DNA of 64,000 nt from Parapedobacter defluvii (GCF_014642075.1 NZ_BMIK01000004.1:215785-279784); one strand, 5' to 3'. Shown: positions 19,495 to 28,753, counted from the stretch's first letter. Made by a program: numbers and translations. Notes: a model not told the origin generated them from the letters alone.

Positions 19495-19531
19495 TGTCCG
19501 ATATCGAACACTTGTTGTCCGGTATCGGACA
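19495..19531. promoter_or_regulatory. Tandem palindromic operator candidates upstream of the ABC permease
   Basis: Two 16-bp palindromes of form TGTnCG-N4-CGnACA: TGTCCGATATCGAACA (19495-19510, one mismatch) and TGTCCGGTATCGGACA (19516-19531, perfect six-base arms). Their centres are 21 bp apart, two helical turns. A similar pair precedes the ABC ATPase gene at 23479-23516. Alternatively the outer halves (19494-19505 with 19521-19532, one mismatch) could form a terminator stem for the NUDIX operon, since TTTTGTTTTT follows. Confidence 0.6.
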
Positions 19532-19680
19532 GTTTTGTTTTTAGGATCTGCTGTGGAGCTTTGGAAGACAGCCTGTTAACGGGTTGGGAATGAATTTCGT
19601 ATGAAAAAACGTGCGGAATTACGGAGGCATTTATGGAAAACCCGTTACGAACGGATCTATTTAATATAAAAACCATACGT

Positions 19681-22048
19681 ATGAATAACCTGAAGATCGC
19701 TTGGCGCAATGCACTGCGGTCAAAACTGTTTGCGGCATTCAATATCCTTGGTCTTGCCTTGGGATTTGCGGGTTTCATCCTCGCTTACTTGTACATTAAC
19801 CGGGAAACAAGCTATGATAAATGGAATCCAAATTATGAGAACATTTACCTCGTAGGGCTTTCTTATCAAGGAAACCATACCGACCTTACACCGGCGGCGC
19901 TGGCGACAGCTATCAAAGCGAAGCTGCCGGAAGTGGAGGAAGTGGGTAGGGTGTCATATTTCCCCTGGGAGATGCCTTTTATACACGACAACGGCGAAGC
20001 CATTGTGAAAGATTGGAAGATGGCAGATCTTTCCATTGCAACGATGTTCGGTGTCGCGGCACATGGCTTCAGCCTTACAGAGGAAGAGCACCCCGAAGCG
20101 AATCTGGTAACTTCCGCAATTGCAAATGCGTTGTTTCCGAAACTCCCTGAACGGGAGTTTGAGCCCCGGCAGATTGCACTTCAAAGTGAAGAGAGTGGTT
20201 CTTTTCCGTATATACATGGTGTCGCAAAAGAACGTGGATTATCCAACCTGGCTTATGAGGCCATCTTTTTTAAGGCTAACCTTGCCGGGGACAATCCAGG
20301 GGACCCGCTTCAATACCAGACCTACATTCAGGTAAAACCAGGGACGGATATCGCGCTGTTGGACAAGAAGATCAAAGAAATCTATAAGCGGGAGATTTCA
20401 CAGCGGCATCATACCGTTACTTCGGCTTTCGCCAAGGGTGAAACGTACTTAGACCCGTTGCAAAACCTGCATTTGCGGCCGCAGCACGGTTCGAATACCG
20501 GTTATATAACTGTTTGGGCGTTAGGCATATTGTCGGGAGTCATTTTACTGTTGGCGGGCATCAATTTCGCCAATCTGATGGTCGCACAGGCGAATAAACG
20601 GGCAAAGGAAATCGGCCTCAAAAAAGTATTCGGAGTGAGCCGGGTTCGATTGATGTTGCAATTTATGGGGGAAGTGTTGTTTCAATGCTTGCTGGCGGCC
20701 GTTCTTGCATGGGGCATGGTGGTACTCTGCCGGAATGGGCTACAAAAATGGTTGGCTTATGATCTTGCCGCTTTTGCCATGGACGGTCAGATCGCTTGGC
20801 AGCTGCTGATAGCGGCGTCCCTTACCGCGTTGGTATCGGGCAGCTATCCCGCTATGCTTCTTTCCGGCTATCATCCGGTAACGATTTTGAAAGGCAGTTT
20901 CCAAACCAGCCACCGTACGGCTTGGTTCCGCCACGCGTTGTTGACATTTCAGTTTGTCATTGCGCTGGTATTCATTGCAGGGATGCTGATCCTCAATCGG
21001 CAGCTGAATTATATCCGGGATGGAGACAAGGGGTTTGAGCCGGCGCAAGTGGTATACATCAAAAATCAGATGCTGCTTAACAACCCGGCAGATTTCAAAC
21101 CCTTTCGCGATCGGATGCAGGCTTATCCCGGTATTGAATATGCCACGGCAGCGACCAGCGCTCCGGGAAGCATCGGCCCCGCTGAGAAGGAATTTCAGTA
21201 TGTGGATGAGGTGCGCAAAGCAGATCACCTAGCCGTGGACTTCGACTATATCGAAACGATGGGCATGGAAATGCTGCAGGGGCGGTCATTTACGGAGGCT
21301 TTTGCAGCCGATTCCACGAACGGGGCGATCGTCAATGAAACACTGGTAAAGGCTTTTGGGATGCAGAGCCCCATTGGGCAAACCATCCGCGGCTGTGACG
21401 CCGACTTCCAAATTGTCGGCGTGGTCAAGGACAGCAAAATGCAGGGTTTCGAAAAATTGGTACATCCAACTGTTTATTCGATTAACAATACCTGCGGGCA
21501 ATTCAAAACGGAAATCCTGATCAAGATCAAGCCCGGCACGACGCGACAAACGCTGGCCGCATTGGAAAGAGACTGGAAATCCATTAACAGGTTGGACGGT
21601 GCGCATTTCCGCTATGAATTCGTCGATCAGAAATACGCTGCATTGCATGCTCAGCAAGAGCAATTGGAGTCCGCTTTTAGTACGTTCACGATCCTCTCCA
21701 TCGCCATTGCGATGATGGGCCTGTTCAGTATGTCGGCTTACAGCATCAGTATCCGCAAAAAGGAGGTGAGTATCCGAAAGGTACTCGGGGCATCGGTTGG
21801 ACAGCTGTTCGTGCAGCTCAACAGGCCGTTCTTACGGATTTTCCTGGTCGCAAACCTCATTGCACTTCCTTTGGCTTACCTGTTGGTAGATCGTTGGCTA
21901 GCGACTTTCGCTTACCGCATTACCGTATCCTGGTGGATGTTTGCCCTAGCGGGGCGTTATGGCATTGCTCATTGCCCTGCTTACCGTTGCCTATCAATCG
22001 CTGCGGGCAGCACGGGCTAATCCGGTCGATTGGTTAAGGGATGAATAG
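19681..22048 (+). CDS. FtsX/MacB-type ABC transporter permease, frameshifted near its C-terminus
   Basis: Permease of the MacB/FtsX type, presumed to work with a separate ATPase in export or mechanotransmission. The start ATG at 19681 (NNLKIAWRNALRSKLF) is the family start. Helix 1 (about 20-40) is followed by a large periplasmic MacB-core domain, three helices near 285-400, then a second half repeating the arrangement (helix near 425, second core, three terminal helices). The continuous frame stops at 22020 with an aberrant tail after Ala-Gly at 21954. Skipping C21955 restores VMALLIALLTVAYQSLRAA and the conserved ending NPVDWLRDE, stopping at 22048. This is either a real one-base insertion or a sequencing error. 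Confidence 0.85.
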
Positions 22049-22104
22049 TGGAATGCCAGGACAGCCGAAAGCTGGCAACTAAAGGCTCCAGGCCCATACC
22101 TAAG

Positions 22105-23346
22105 TTAAAAAACAGGCTCCGCTTCGTCTTCGATTATCTCTACGGTGGCCCGATGCGTATGAAGCTCGGCCGAATGCGTTATGCGGTTTTGTCGGACTTG
22201 ATGAAGAATGAAGGCTAATGCGAACAATGCACCAAAAGCCGCCATGGCCGCACCTACCCATTCCGGCGAAGAGTAGCCATATCCCATTGCAATGGGTAAG
22301 CCGCCCAAAAATGCCCCGAGTGCATTACCGATGTTGAAACTCGCCTGGCTCACCGAAGCGGCCAGCATTTCTGACCCTTTTGCGGTATTGATCATCAACA
22401 TTTGTATAGGGGCCGACAGCGCGAATGCAATGCTGCCCAAAATAAAAGTCATTATAAGGGAGGGGATGGGGTAAACAGACACATATTGCTGGGTGACCAG
22501 TGCGGCTGCCATTGCACTGAGCAGTATAAGAGATGCTTTAGCCGGTGAAACGAGATCCGCCAAACGACCGCCCAGTAGATTGCCGATAAACATACCAACG
22601 CCCGCTAGCATCAGGATGTATGTCATAGACGACTCTGAGAAGCCGGCAACCTTGGTCATCAGGGGCGAGATGTAACTGTACCACGAAAAAAGCCCACCTG
22701 TGCCGATGGCAATCATCCCAATGATTAACCACGCTTCTTGCCGCCTGAAAAAACGCAACTGGGTCTTTACGCTGCCTGCCTGCTTTGCCGGCATATCAGG
22801 CATCCACAACTTCAAAGATAATAAGGTAAGGATACCTACAAGTACGACAATGGCAAATGAATACCGCCAGATGAAATGATGGCCAATATAAGTGCCGAGC
22901 GGTACACCAATGAGGTTAGCAATGGTCAGCCCCGCAAACATAATCGAAATAGCCTGGGCCTCCTTGCCTGGTTTGGCCAAGCGGCTGGCTACTACGGAAC
23001 CCACGCCGAAGAAGGCACCATGGGGAAGACCTGCAAGCACCCGGGAAATAAGTAACGAATAGTAATCCGGAGCAAATGCAGTAAATGCATTGAATAGCGT
23101 AAAGAGTACCATCAGCCCGAGAAGGATGCGTTTGGGCGGATACTTACCTGCAATCACCACAAGCAGGGGAGCTCCAATTACCACACCCATCGCGTACGCT
23201 GCGATCAGGTGGCCTGCGGTGGGGATATCGATGCCTAAATCTTGTGCAATATCCTCCAGCAACCCCATCATCACAAATTCGGTAATGCCAATACCCAATC
23301 CTCCAAAAAGGAGTGATAATAAACTTCTCTTTATCGTTGTTTGCAT
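22105..23346 (-). CDS. MFS transporter of the AraJ/sugar-efflux type
   Basis: Twelve-helix major facilitator exporter of about 413 residues. The first half contains the MFS signature region (SRVLAGLPHGAFFGVGSVVA), characteristic of the AraJ/PbuE-like drug:H+ antiporter group; ISPLMTKVAGFSES marks the start of the second half. The frame is open to 23412, but the ATG at 23346 (MQTTIKRSLLSLLFGG) is preferred because a perfect -7 box lies at 23383-23390, between the two candidates. It lies between the two ABC genes but on the opposite strand, so shared function is not implied. Substrate unknown. Confidence 0.9.
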   Translation of the reverse strand: MQTTIKRSLLSLLFGGLGIGITEFVMMGLLEDIAQDLGIDIPTAGHLIAAYAMGVVIGAPLLVVIAGKYPPKRILLGLMVLFTLFNAFTAFAPDYYSLLISRVLAGLPHGAFFGVGSVVASRLAKPGKEAQAISIMFAGLTIANLIGVPLGTYIGHHFIWRYSFAIVVLVGILTLLSLKLWMPDMPAKQAGSVKTQLRFFRRQEAWLIIGMIAIGTGGLFSWYSYISPLMTKVAGFSESSMTYILMLAGVGMFIGNLLGGRLADLVSPAKASLILLSAMAAALVTQQYVSVYPIPSLIMTFILGSIAFALSAPIQMLMINTAKGSEMLAASVSQASFNIGNALGAFLGGLPIAMGYGYSSPEWVGAAMAAFGALFALAFILHQVRQNRITHSAELHTHRATVEIIEDEAEPVF

Positions 23347-23382
23347 ATTTTTTCTGTCAAATTGCTTAGTGTAAAAAGTACA

Positions 23383-23390
23383 CAAAGATA
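23383..23390 (-). promoter_or_regulatory. -7 box of the MFS transporter gene
   Basis: Minus-strand TATCTTTG, an exact TAnnTTTG match 36 nt before the ATG at 23346. No clear -33 element. Confidence 0.45.
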
Positions 23391-23412
23391 ATACTTTTTC
23401 TATGGGTTGCAC

Positions 23413-23785
23413 ACGTACTCAACAAAATAGAGGTTAGCATATGATACAGCGTTGATATAACCCTCACTCAGCAAGAGGTGTGCGGAATCGGACAATTAGC
23501 TGTTCGGAAACGTACACCGTACAATATATATTATCAGGTTAGTTGCTGTTTATTAGTCCGTTACAGTAATGGAGGGATTTTGGCAGGTGAATAGGTCGAT
23601 TACATTGCATATATAAAACGAACTTAATGGAGCAATCGTATGGACGCCAAAAAACTCAATAAAAGATCAATAATTTATCTAAGTTTGAGTCCGTCAGCTT
23701 TCCATACTGCGCTGCCGGTCGATTAACGTACAACATTAACAAATCTGATAGCTGATAACTTGAATTCGGTAACCAAAAGCAGAAA
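23413..23785. other. Intergenic region between the MFS and ABC ATPase genes
   Basis: With the MFS leader, more than 430 nt carry no credible gene. The visible content is the tandem palindrome pair (23479-23516), an isolated TGGCA at 23581-23585 without a matching -12 element, and TAAGTTTG at 23680-23687, a possible -7 box for the ATPase with a leader near 100 nt. Confidence 0.5.
23479..23516. promoter_or_regulatory. Tandem palindromic operator candidates upstream of the ABC ATPase
   Basis: TGTGCGGAATCGGACA (23479-23494) and TGTTCGGAAACGTACA (23501-23516) both fit TGTnCG-N4-CGnACA, each with one arm mismatch. Their centres are 22 bp apart. The layout matches the pair before the ABC permease at 19495-19531, suggesting one regulator acts at both. 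Confidence 0.55.
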
Positions 23786-24451
23786 ATGATCCAATTAAAC
23801 AATATATTTAAATGGTACAATGTAGGTGGCAATCGCTCATTTGTACTTAAAGATATCAATCTCCATATCGCCGAGGGCGAGTTTGTTTCGATTATGGGTC
23901 CCTCGGGCTCGGGAAAATCCACATTGCTCCATATTCTTGGGCTTTTGGATGAGCCGGATGAAGGGGAGTATTTCTTTTTGGGCGAAAATGTGCTTGGACT
24001 GAAAGAAAAGCAGCGGTCGGCGCTATATAAACAATACATAGGTTTTGTATTCCAGGCGTATCACCTCATTGACGAGCTGACCGTATATGAAAATATCGAG
24101 ACCCCGCTCATTTACAAAAATTTGAAAAGCAGCGAGCGGAAAGCAATTGTCGCAGACTTGATTGACCGGTTTGGCATCGTGGGAAAAAAGGATCTTTTTC
24201 CGACACAACTATCTGGAGGACAGCAGCAATTGGTAGGTATTGCGCGTGCCCTGGCCACTACACCCAAACTTTTATTGGCGGATGAACCTACGGGCAATCT
24301 GAACTCCAAGCAAGGAGAAGAAATCATGGACCTATTCAAACAACTCAATGAAGAAGACGGTGTAACGATTGTACAGGTAACACATTCCGAAAAAAATGCC
24401 GAATACGGTAACCGGATTATTGAGTTGTTGGATGGGCAGATTGTAAAATAG
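23786..24451 (+). CDS. ABC transporter ATP-binding protein (LolD/MacB type)
   Basis: Cytoplasmic ATPase of 221 residues for a MacB/LolCDE-like transporter. It has Walker A GPSGSGKST, Q-loop VFQAYHLIDELTV, signature LSGGQQQLVGIARAL, Walker B LLLADEPTGNL and the H-loop VTHSEKNA. The signature has QQQLVGI where QQQRVAI is usual, a small deviation in the family. It is a single gene: the next gene is convergent, so its permease must be encoded elsewhere. The frameshifted permease at 19681 is a candidate because both have the same palindrome pair upstream. Confidence 0.94.
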   Translation: MIQLNNIFKWYNVGGNRSFVLKDINLHIAEGEFVSIMGPSGSGKSTLLHILGLLDEPDEGEYFFLGENVLGLKEKQRSALYKQYIGFVFQAYHLIDELTVYENIETPLIYKNLKSSERKAIVADLIDRFGIVGKKDLFPTQLSGGQQQLVGIARALATTPKLLLADEPTGNLNSKQGEEIMDLFKQLNEEDGVTIVQVTHSEKNAEYGNRIIELLDGQIVK

Positions 24452-24465
24452 GGAAATTGCCTGTT

Positions 24466-26019
24466 TCAGTGATCCTGAAGCGCGATCAATGCCTCGGCTA
24501 CGACTTTGTCTGAACGGTTACGAACTTTAAAAAAAGCTTCATTTCCAAAGTAGTAGCGGCCTAATAGTGCTTCAATATCGTTTCGTACCATCGGTTTTAT
24601 TTGGTCAGCTTCTTTGGAGGTGTAGCTGACACCGGAGTTTTGCACATACTCCAAAAAATCGCGGTATTCACGGTCAGGCAGAAAGTATCCTTTCAGGTAG
24701 TTTTCCACAGAGTATGCAGGCAGCGACTTCGTCAACCGACCATACACGTAGTCTTCAATGAGGTTTGCCCGGCGTATATTCCGGTATAACGTGCTGACCT
24801 TGCCACTATCTGCAGATACCCAAACATCGGGCGCAATTCCACCACCGGCATATACCCGTTTGCCCGATAAGGTTTTGAACTCCACAGTATCGATAGGAGG
24901 ACGGTGAATCCTAGGGTTCGTATAGGATTTTTGGATGCACCTTCCTAAGGGCGTATAATAACGTGCCACAGTAAGGTTGAGTGCCGAGCCATCGCCAAAG
25001 CCAAACTGCTCTTGTACCAATGCTTTTCCGTATGATGGCCTGCCGACGATAACGCCGCGTTCCAGGTCCTGGATTGCTCCTGCAACAATTTCGCTTGCGG
25101 ATGCCGATTGCTCGTCAATCAATACGGCTAAACCTCCATGGCCGAAGATGCCATCGGCGCTTGAATAGTAATCGGTTCTGGGCTCATGGGCTCCTTCGGT
25201 ATATACGATCAGCTGCTTATCGGTAAAAAATTGGCTGGCCAACGCGGTAGCGGCATTAAAATACCCGCCGCCGTTTTCCCGAAGATCCAGGATAAGTCGT
25301 TTTGCTCCCTGTTTTTTGAGATTTTGGAGTGCATTTTTGAAATCATCGTTCGTTTTGGCGCCAAAACGCCGGATTTTGATATATGCAGTAGCGCTGTCTA
25401 GTATATATGCCGCGTCAATACTGCTCACGTCTACTCGGTCACGCACTACTTTGAGCGGTAAGGGCAAGCTTTTACCATTGCGATTTATGGTGATTTCGAT
25501 AGTTGTTCCCCGGCGGCCGCGGACCTTCTCTTCAATGGATTTTTCCGAGATGTGGATCCCCGCTATGGTATCTCCGTTGATTGCTATCAGTTTGTCTCCT
25601 ACACGCATGCCCGCCCGTTGGGCAGGTCCGCCTGTCACCAGGCCTACGGTAATCAATGTATCGTTAAGGTTGTAATATTCAATACCAATACCTTCGAAAC
25701 TCCCTTCAAGCGCTTCGTGTTGTTTTTGTGCTTGATTGGGTCTAAGGTATTCAGAGTGTGGGTCCAATTGTTCGACTAGCTCACCGATGGCAAGATCCTG
25801 CAGCTGGTCTATATTTACACTGTCCACATAGTTCTCTGCAATTAGATCGATCATACGCTGCACTTTACCGGTTTTATCGGTAATACCCAAAGGAAGTAAA
25901 CTGCTTGCACCCGAATGGGTATTTTCGGCTGTATAATTCTGCCCAAGCAGGAGACCCAATGACAAAGCTACGCCATATGTCGCGGCAACAAATAAATTCC
26001 TTTTGGTTTCCTTGCGCAT
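24466..26019 (-). CDS. S41-family C-terminal processing peptidase
   Basis: Periplasmic serine protease of 517 residues that trims or degrades proteins from their C-termini. An N-terminal signal anchor (about 8-28, LFVAATYGVALSLGLLLGQN) precedes a PDZ domain (about 95-180, GIEYYNLNDTLITVGLVTGG, then MRVGDKLIAINGD) and the S41 catalytic core, with LILDLRENGGGYF, the nucleophile in DEQSASASEIVAGAIQD and the lysine in GRPSYGKALVQ. A C-terminal extension of about 130 residues follows. The gene is convergent with the ABC ATPase and separated from it by 14 nt. Confidence 0.94.
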   Translation of the reverse strand: MRKETKRNLFVAATYGVALSLGLLLGQNYTAENTHSGASSLLPLGITDKTGKVQRMIDLIAENYVDSVNIDQLQDLAIGELVEQLDPHSEYLRPNQAQKQHEALEGSFEGIGIEYYNLNDTLITVGLVTGGPAQRAGMRVGDKLIAINGDTIAGIHISEKSIEEKVRGRRGTTIEITINRNGKSLPLPLKVVRDRVDVSSIDAAYILDSATAYIKIRRFGAKTNDDFKNALQNLKKQGAKRLILDLRENGGGYFNAATALASQFFTDKQLIVYTEGAHEPRTDYYSSADGIFGHGGLAVLIDEQSASASEIVAGAIQDLERGVIVGRPSYGKALVQEQFGFGDGSALNLTVARYYTPLGRCIQKSYTNPRIHRPPIDTVEFKTLSGKRVYAGGGIAPDVWVSADSGKVSTLYRNIRRANLIEDYVYGRLTKSLPAYSVENYLKGYFLPDREYRDFLEYVQNSGVSYTSKEADQIKPMVRNDIEALLGRYYFGNEAFFKVRNRSDKVVAEALIALQDH

Positions 26020-26185
26020 ATCCCTGATAACACGCGCTAAATTAAATAGTTTCCCTCATTTTATGCCGTATGGATGCAAAATTTACAAAAAAATGGTTTC
26101 GCTGTAGGGTGTAAAAAAGCAAGTTGACCCTTTTTTTGTTGTCCTAAAATATTAGCACTTTTGTAAAAATAAAATATACAAGGCG

Positions 26186-26752
26186 ATGCACGAGATTGAG
26201 CCCTATTACCGCTGGAGAGATGATTACATCGCTGCCGAAGATGAGTTATCCCCGTTCTATGGAACGGAGTACAATGAGTTTGAGTTTGATAAGCAAATAT
26301 ACAATTTCTTGCTTCATCCACAGTGGGATAACTTTGGTTCCAATACGTTGTACTTAAAGGTTTTATTTGCTGATTATCAGCGAGGATATGCCATTATCGA
26401 GCTGATTGGCGAGTGGAATGATGCCATATACAACGATATCATGCTGCTTAAGCGGGAGGTGATCGACTTGATGATCAGCGCAGGTATCAATAAATTCATC
26501 ATGATGGGTGAAAACGTACTCAATTTTCATGCTTCGGACGATTGCTATTATGAGGAATGGTTTCAGGATATTGAAGATGGCTGGATAGCGGGCATTAATT
26601 TCCGCAAACACGTAATTGATGAATTTAAATCGAGCAATATTGATTATTTTATCAATTTTGGCGGTAAACTGGACGACCTCAGTTGGCGGAACCAAAAGCC
26701 CCTGCAGGTATATAAATCTGTAGAAGAACAGCTAACCAAACGCCTGCATTGA
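26186..26752 (+). CDS. Uncharacterised acidic protein
   Basis: A 188-residue soluble protein with no signal peptide or membrane span. It is acidic and aromatic-rich (YYRWRDDYIAAEDELSPFYG at the N-terminus; DDCYYEEWFQDIEDGW in the middle). An alternating strand/helix pattern includes LIGEWNDAIYNDIMLLKREV and INKFIMMGENVLNFHASDD, which vaguely recalls a small alpha/beta or STAS-like fold, but no catalytic motif is visible. It is divergent from the peptidase and convergent with idi, 4 nt away. It is probably a real conserved gene given the long clean frame, but I cannot assign a family. Confidence 0.8.
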   Translation: MHEIEPYYRWRDDYIAAEDELSPFYGTEYNEFEFDKQIYNFLLHPQWDNFGSNTLYLKVLFADYQRGYAIIELIGEWNDAIYNDIMLLKREVIDLMISAGINKFIMMGENVLNFHASDDCYYEEWFQDIEDGWIAGINFRKHVIDEFKSSNIDYFINFGGKLDDLSWRNQKPLQVYKSVEEQLTKRLH

Positions 26753-26756
26753 AAGG

Positions 26757-27269
26757 TCAGGCCCGCTCGAACACTTTGTCGTAGATTAATTTAAACCAGG
26801 CGGTGTACGCTTCGGGGTTTTCTCTGTTTTCCCGGTCAATCGTCGTACGGTCCGACCATCGGTAGGCCGCTACTTCTGCCGGATTGGGAATAGGCGGATG
26901 ATTGCTATATCCGATGAATACATGATCCAGTTCATGTTCCACCAGTCCGTTGTCAAAGGGCGCACGGTAACGGAATGTAAAGGCAAACGTCAGGGGAACG
27001 TGCATGCCCATTTCCTCTTCCAACCGGCGATGGGCGGCAGCCGATGCGGTCTCACCGGGGGCCGGGTGGCTGCAACAGGTGTTGGTCCACAGCCCGGCAC
27101 TGTGGTATTTATGGGCTGCCCGTTGTTGAAGCAATAAGCGGTGCTGGTTATCGAATATAAAAACACTGATGGCACGATGGAGTAATCCTTTCTGATGGGC
27201 CTCCAGTTTTTCCATGGTACCAATAACCTCATCACGTTCGTTAACCAATATGACATTTTCTTGTTGCAT
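26757..27269 (-). CDS. idi: Isopentenyl-diphosphate delta-isomerase, type I
   Basis: Converts isopentenyl diphosphate to dimethylallyl diphosphate for isoprenoid synthesis (quinones, undecaprenyl phosphate, carotenoids). The 170-residue protein has the type I NUDIX-like fold: LLHRAISVFIFD, the catalytic cysteine motif NTCCSHP, the metal-binding HRRLEEEMG and the catalytic Glu in EHELDHVFIG. Length is normal for the family. It is on the minus strand, 42 nt downstream of the uncharacterised gene ending at 27312, and could be co-transcribed with it. Confidence 0.95.
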   Translation of the reverse strand: MQQENVILVNERDEVIGTMEKLEAHQKGLLHRAISVFIFDNQHRLLLQQRAAHKYHSAGLWTNTCCSHPAPGETASAAAHRRLEEEMGMHVPLTFAFTFRYRAPFDNGLVEHELDHVFIGYSNHPPIPNPAEVAAYRWSDRTTIDRENRENPEAYTAWFKLIYDKVFERA

Positions 27270-27311
27270 CGTATTATTTATTGCTCACTCGTCACTGACC
27301 CCCGTATTCCT

Positions 27312-28625
27312 TTAAACTGTCTTTACATGCCGTTCATCGTATCCTTCAATATCAATGATGTATCTATTTTTGACGAGAAACTCAAAAAGTGGCCGAGCCT
27401 CGTCCGATACAGGCATGTTGGCCGTTGTGATGATTTGATTATCCTGCCTATTAAGATAAGGGTAAGCATAGAGTTTTACATTTTTGCTGAACAACCCGCT
27501 TACGTAAGCAAGCAGTTCGTCGGTGTAATTACCCTTGTTGTATTGTTTGGAGTTAAAAGTGTTGCGCAGGTTGGAGATGTTTGTGGAGATCCCTACATTC
27601 CGTGGTTTAAACTGAGATAGGTACTCTGCGAGGTAATGGTTGCGCGTGAAGTTGGATACCAAAATGTGATTTCCTGTACTGCATAGGTATTCCGCGCGTT
27701 CGGCGAAATATTGGAGGTCATCGGGTGTAAACTGCGGTGTTTGATCAAGTACATTGCTCATCAACACTTCAATCATCACAACCAGGTTGTCATCGGATAG
27801 TTGAAGGTTACGCTTAAACTGCTCAACAGCGAGGTTAAACAGGTCGAAATGGGGATTGGATTTTTGCCGGTATTTGGTGCGTAAAATCATGATATCCTTT
27901 TTGTAAAGGAAGTCCTTGCTTTGGTATGCCGATCCCTGTGGATTGAATATGGCTGCTTTGGAAAAACCCTTTGCGATGAGGTAAAGGTTGATGAGCCGTT
28001 CATTTACGTCCTTAAAGGCCGGGCCGTCTACTTTCACCAAGTCAATCTGTACTGCACCAGGCGATAGGTTGTCGGCGAGCGATTCGATCATGGTCTGCAC
28101 ATCCCGGGTATAATAGTAAGCGGCAAAAACAAGATTGACACCCAATACGCCCAGAACTTTCTGTTGTAGTAAATTGTCGCTGTCCAATAACCGCACGTGA
28201 AAGATAATCTCGTTGGGTGCACCGCCCACTTGGTGCTGAAAACGGATCCCGATCCATCCGTGTGGTTCGTTTGTTTTGCTGAAGTTGAGTGCCGAAACGG
28301 TATTAGCAAAGGCAAACAGCCGTTTATTTTGATATTTTTCACCCGTGAGCCGCTCGGTAAGCAGCTCATATTCATGTTCGAGCATTTTGCGCAGCCTCGA
28401 ACGGCTCACATACCTTCCCGAGTCTTCTGCACCGTAAATGGCGTCACTGAAGGTCATATCATAGGCTGACATGGTTTTGGCAATGGTTCCCGAAGCTGCT
28501 CCCGCATTGAAGAAATTGCGGGCTACTTCCTGTCCGGCACCGATTTCGGCAAATGTTCCGTAGATTTCCCCATTGAGGTTGATTTGTAGCGCTTTTCGCT
28601 TGGTTTCGTAGATTTCACGTGCCAT
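27312..28625 (-). CDS. Conserved-looking protein of unknown function (437 residues)
   Basis: Soluble protein without a signal peptide. Characteristic segments are EIYGTFAEIGAGQEVARNFF and AAFKDVNERLINLYLIAKG-like helical regions in the middle. From memory, similar Bacteroidota proteins carry database names such as TonB-dependent receptor or nicotinate-nucleotide adenylyltransferase. Neither fits: there is no export signal, plug or barrel, and no HxGH nucleotidyltransferase motif. Repeated GAGQEVA and GASGTIAK glycine turns near the N-terminus could bind a cofactor, but that is speculation. It starts at 28625, 4 nt after a perfect -7 box, and idi follows 42 nt downstream. Confidence 0.85.
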   Translation of the reverse strand: MAREIYETKRKALQINLNGEIYGTFAEIGAGQEVARNFFNAGAASGTIAKTMSAYDMTFSDAIYGAEDSGRYVSRSRLRKMLEHEYELLTERLTGEKYQNKRLFAFANTVSALNFSKTNEPHGWIGIRFQHQVGGAPNEIIFHVRLLDSDNLLQQKVLGVLGVNLVFAAYYYTRDVQTMIESLADNLSPGAVQIDLVKVDGPAFKDVNERLINLYLIAKGFSKAAIFNPQGSAYQSKDFLYKKDIMILRTKYRQKSNPHFDLFNLAVEQFKRNLQLSDDNLVVMIEVLMSNVLDQTPQFTPDDLQYFAERAEYLCSTGNHILVSNFTRNHYLAEYLSQFKPRNVGISTNISNLRNTFNSKQYNKGNYTDELLAYVSGLFSKNVKLYAYPYLNRQDNQIITTANMPVSDEARPLFEFLVKNRYIIDIEGYDERHVKTV

Positions 28626-28629
28626 GGCG

Positions 28630-28637
28630 CAAAGATA
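28630..28637 (-). promoter_or_regulatory. -7 box immediately before the gene at 27312-28625
   Basis: Minus-strand TATCTTTG is an exact TAnnTTTG match only 4 nt upstream of the start codon, suggesting leaderless transcription. Confidence 0.4.
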
Positions 28638-28646
28638 GGCTTTTTG

Positions 28647-28688
28647 GAGATATGAGATATGAGATATGGGATATGAGAACTGAGATAC
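28647..28688. repeat. Short tandem repeat, 7-bp unit
   Basis: Six consecutive units of GAGATAT: three exact copies (28647-28667), then GGGATAT, GAGAACT and GAGATAC. It lies between two divergent genes, just upstream of the -7 box at 28630-28637, so slippage could change promoter spacing. Confidence 0.75.
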
Positions 28689-28753
28689 GATTTTAAATTT
28701 TTACTTTTGATTTAATTTTGTTGAGCTCGCTTTAACTTTTTAATTTTTGCCAC

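Noticed and set aside
19633..19680. Upstream in-frame start for the ABC permease
   Set aside because: The added 16 residues are not part of the family N-terminus; the ATG at 19681 begins the conserved NNLKIAWRN segment.
22053..22074. GCCAG...CTGGC stem between the permease and MFS genes as a shared terminator
   Set aside because: The stem is only 5-6 bp and no T-run follows on either strand.
23578..23600. TTTTGGCAGG as a sigma-54 -24 element before the ABC ATPase
   Set aside because: The required GC of a -12 element is absent 10 nt later (GG instead), so the match is partial.
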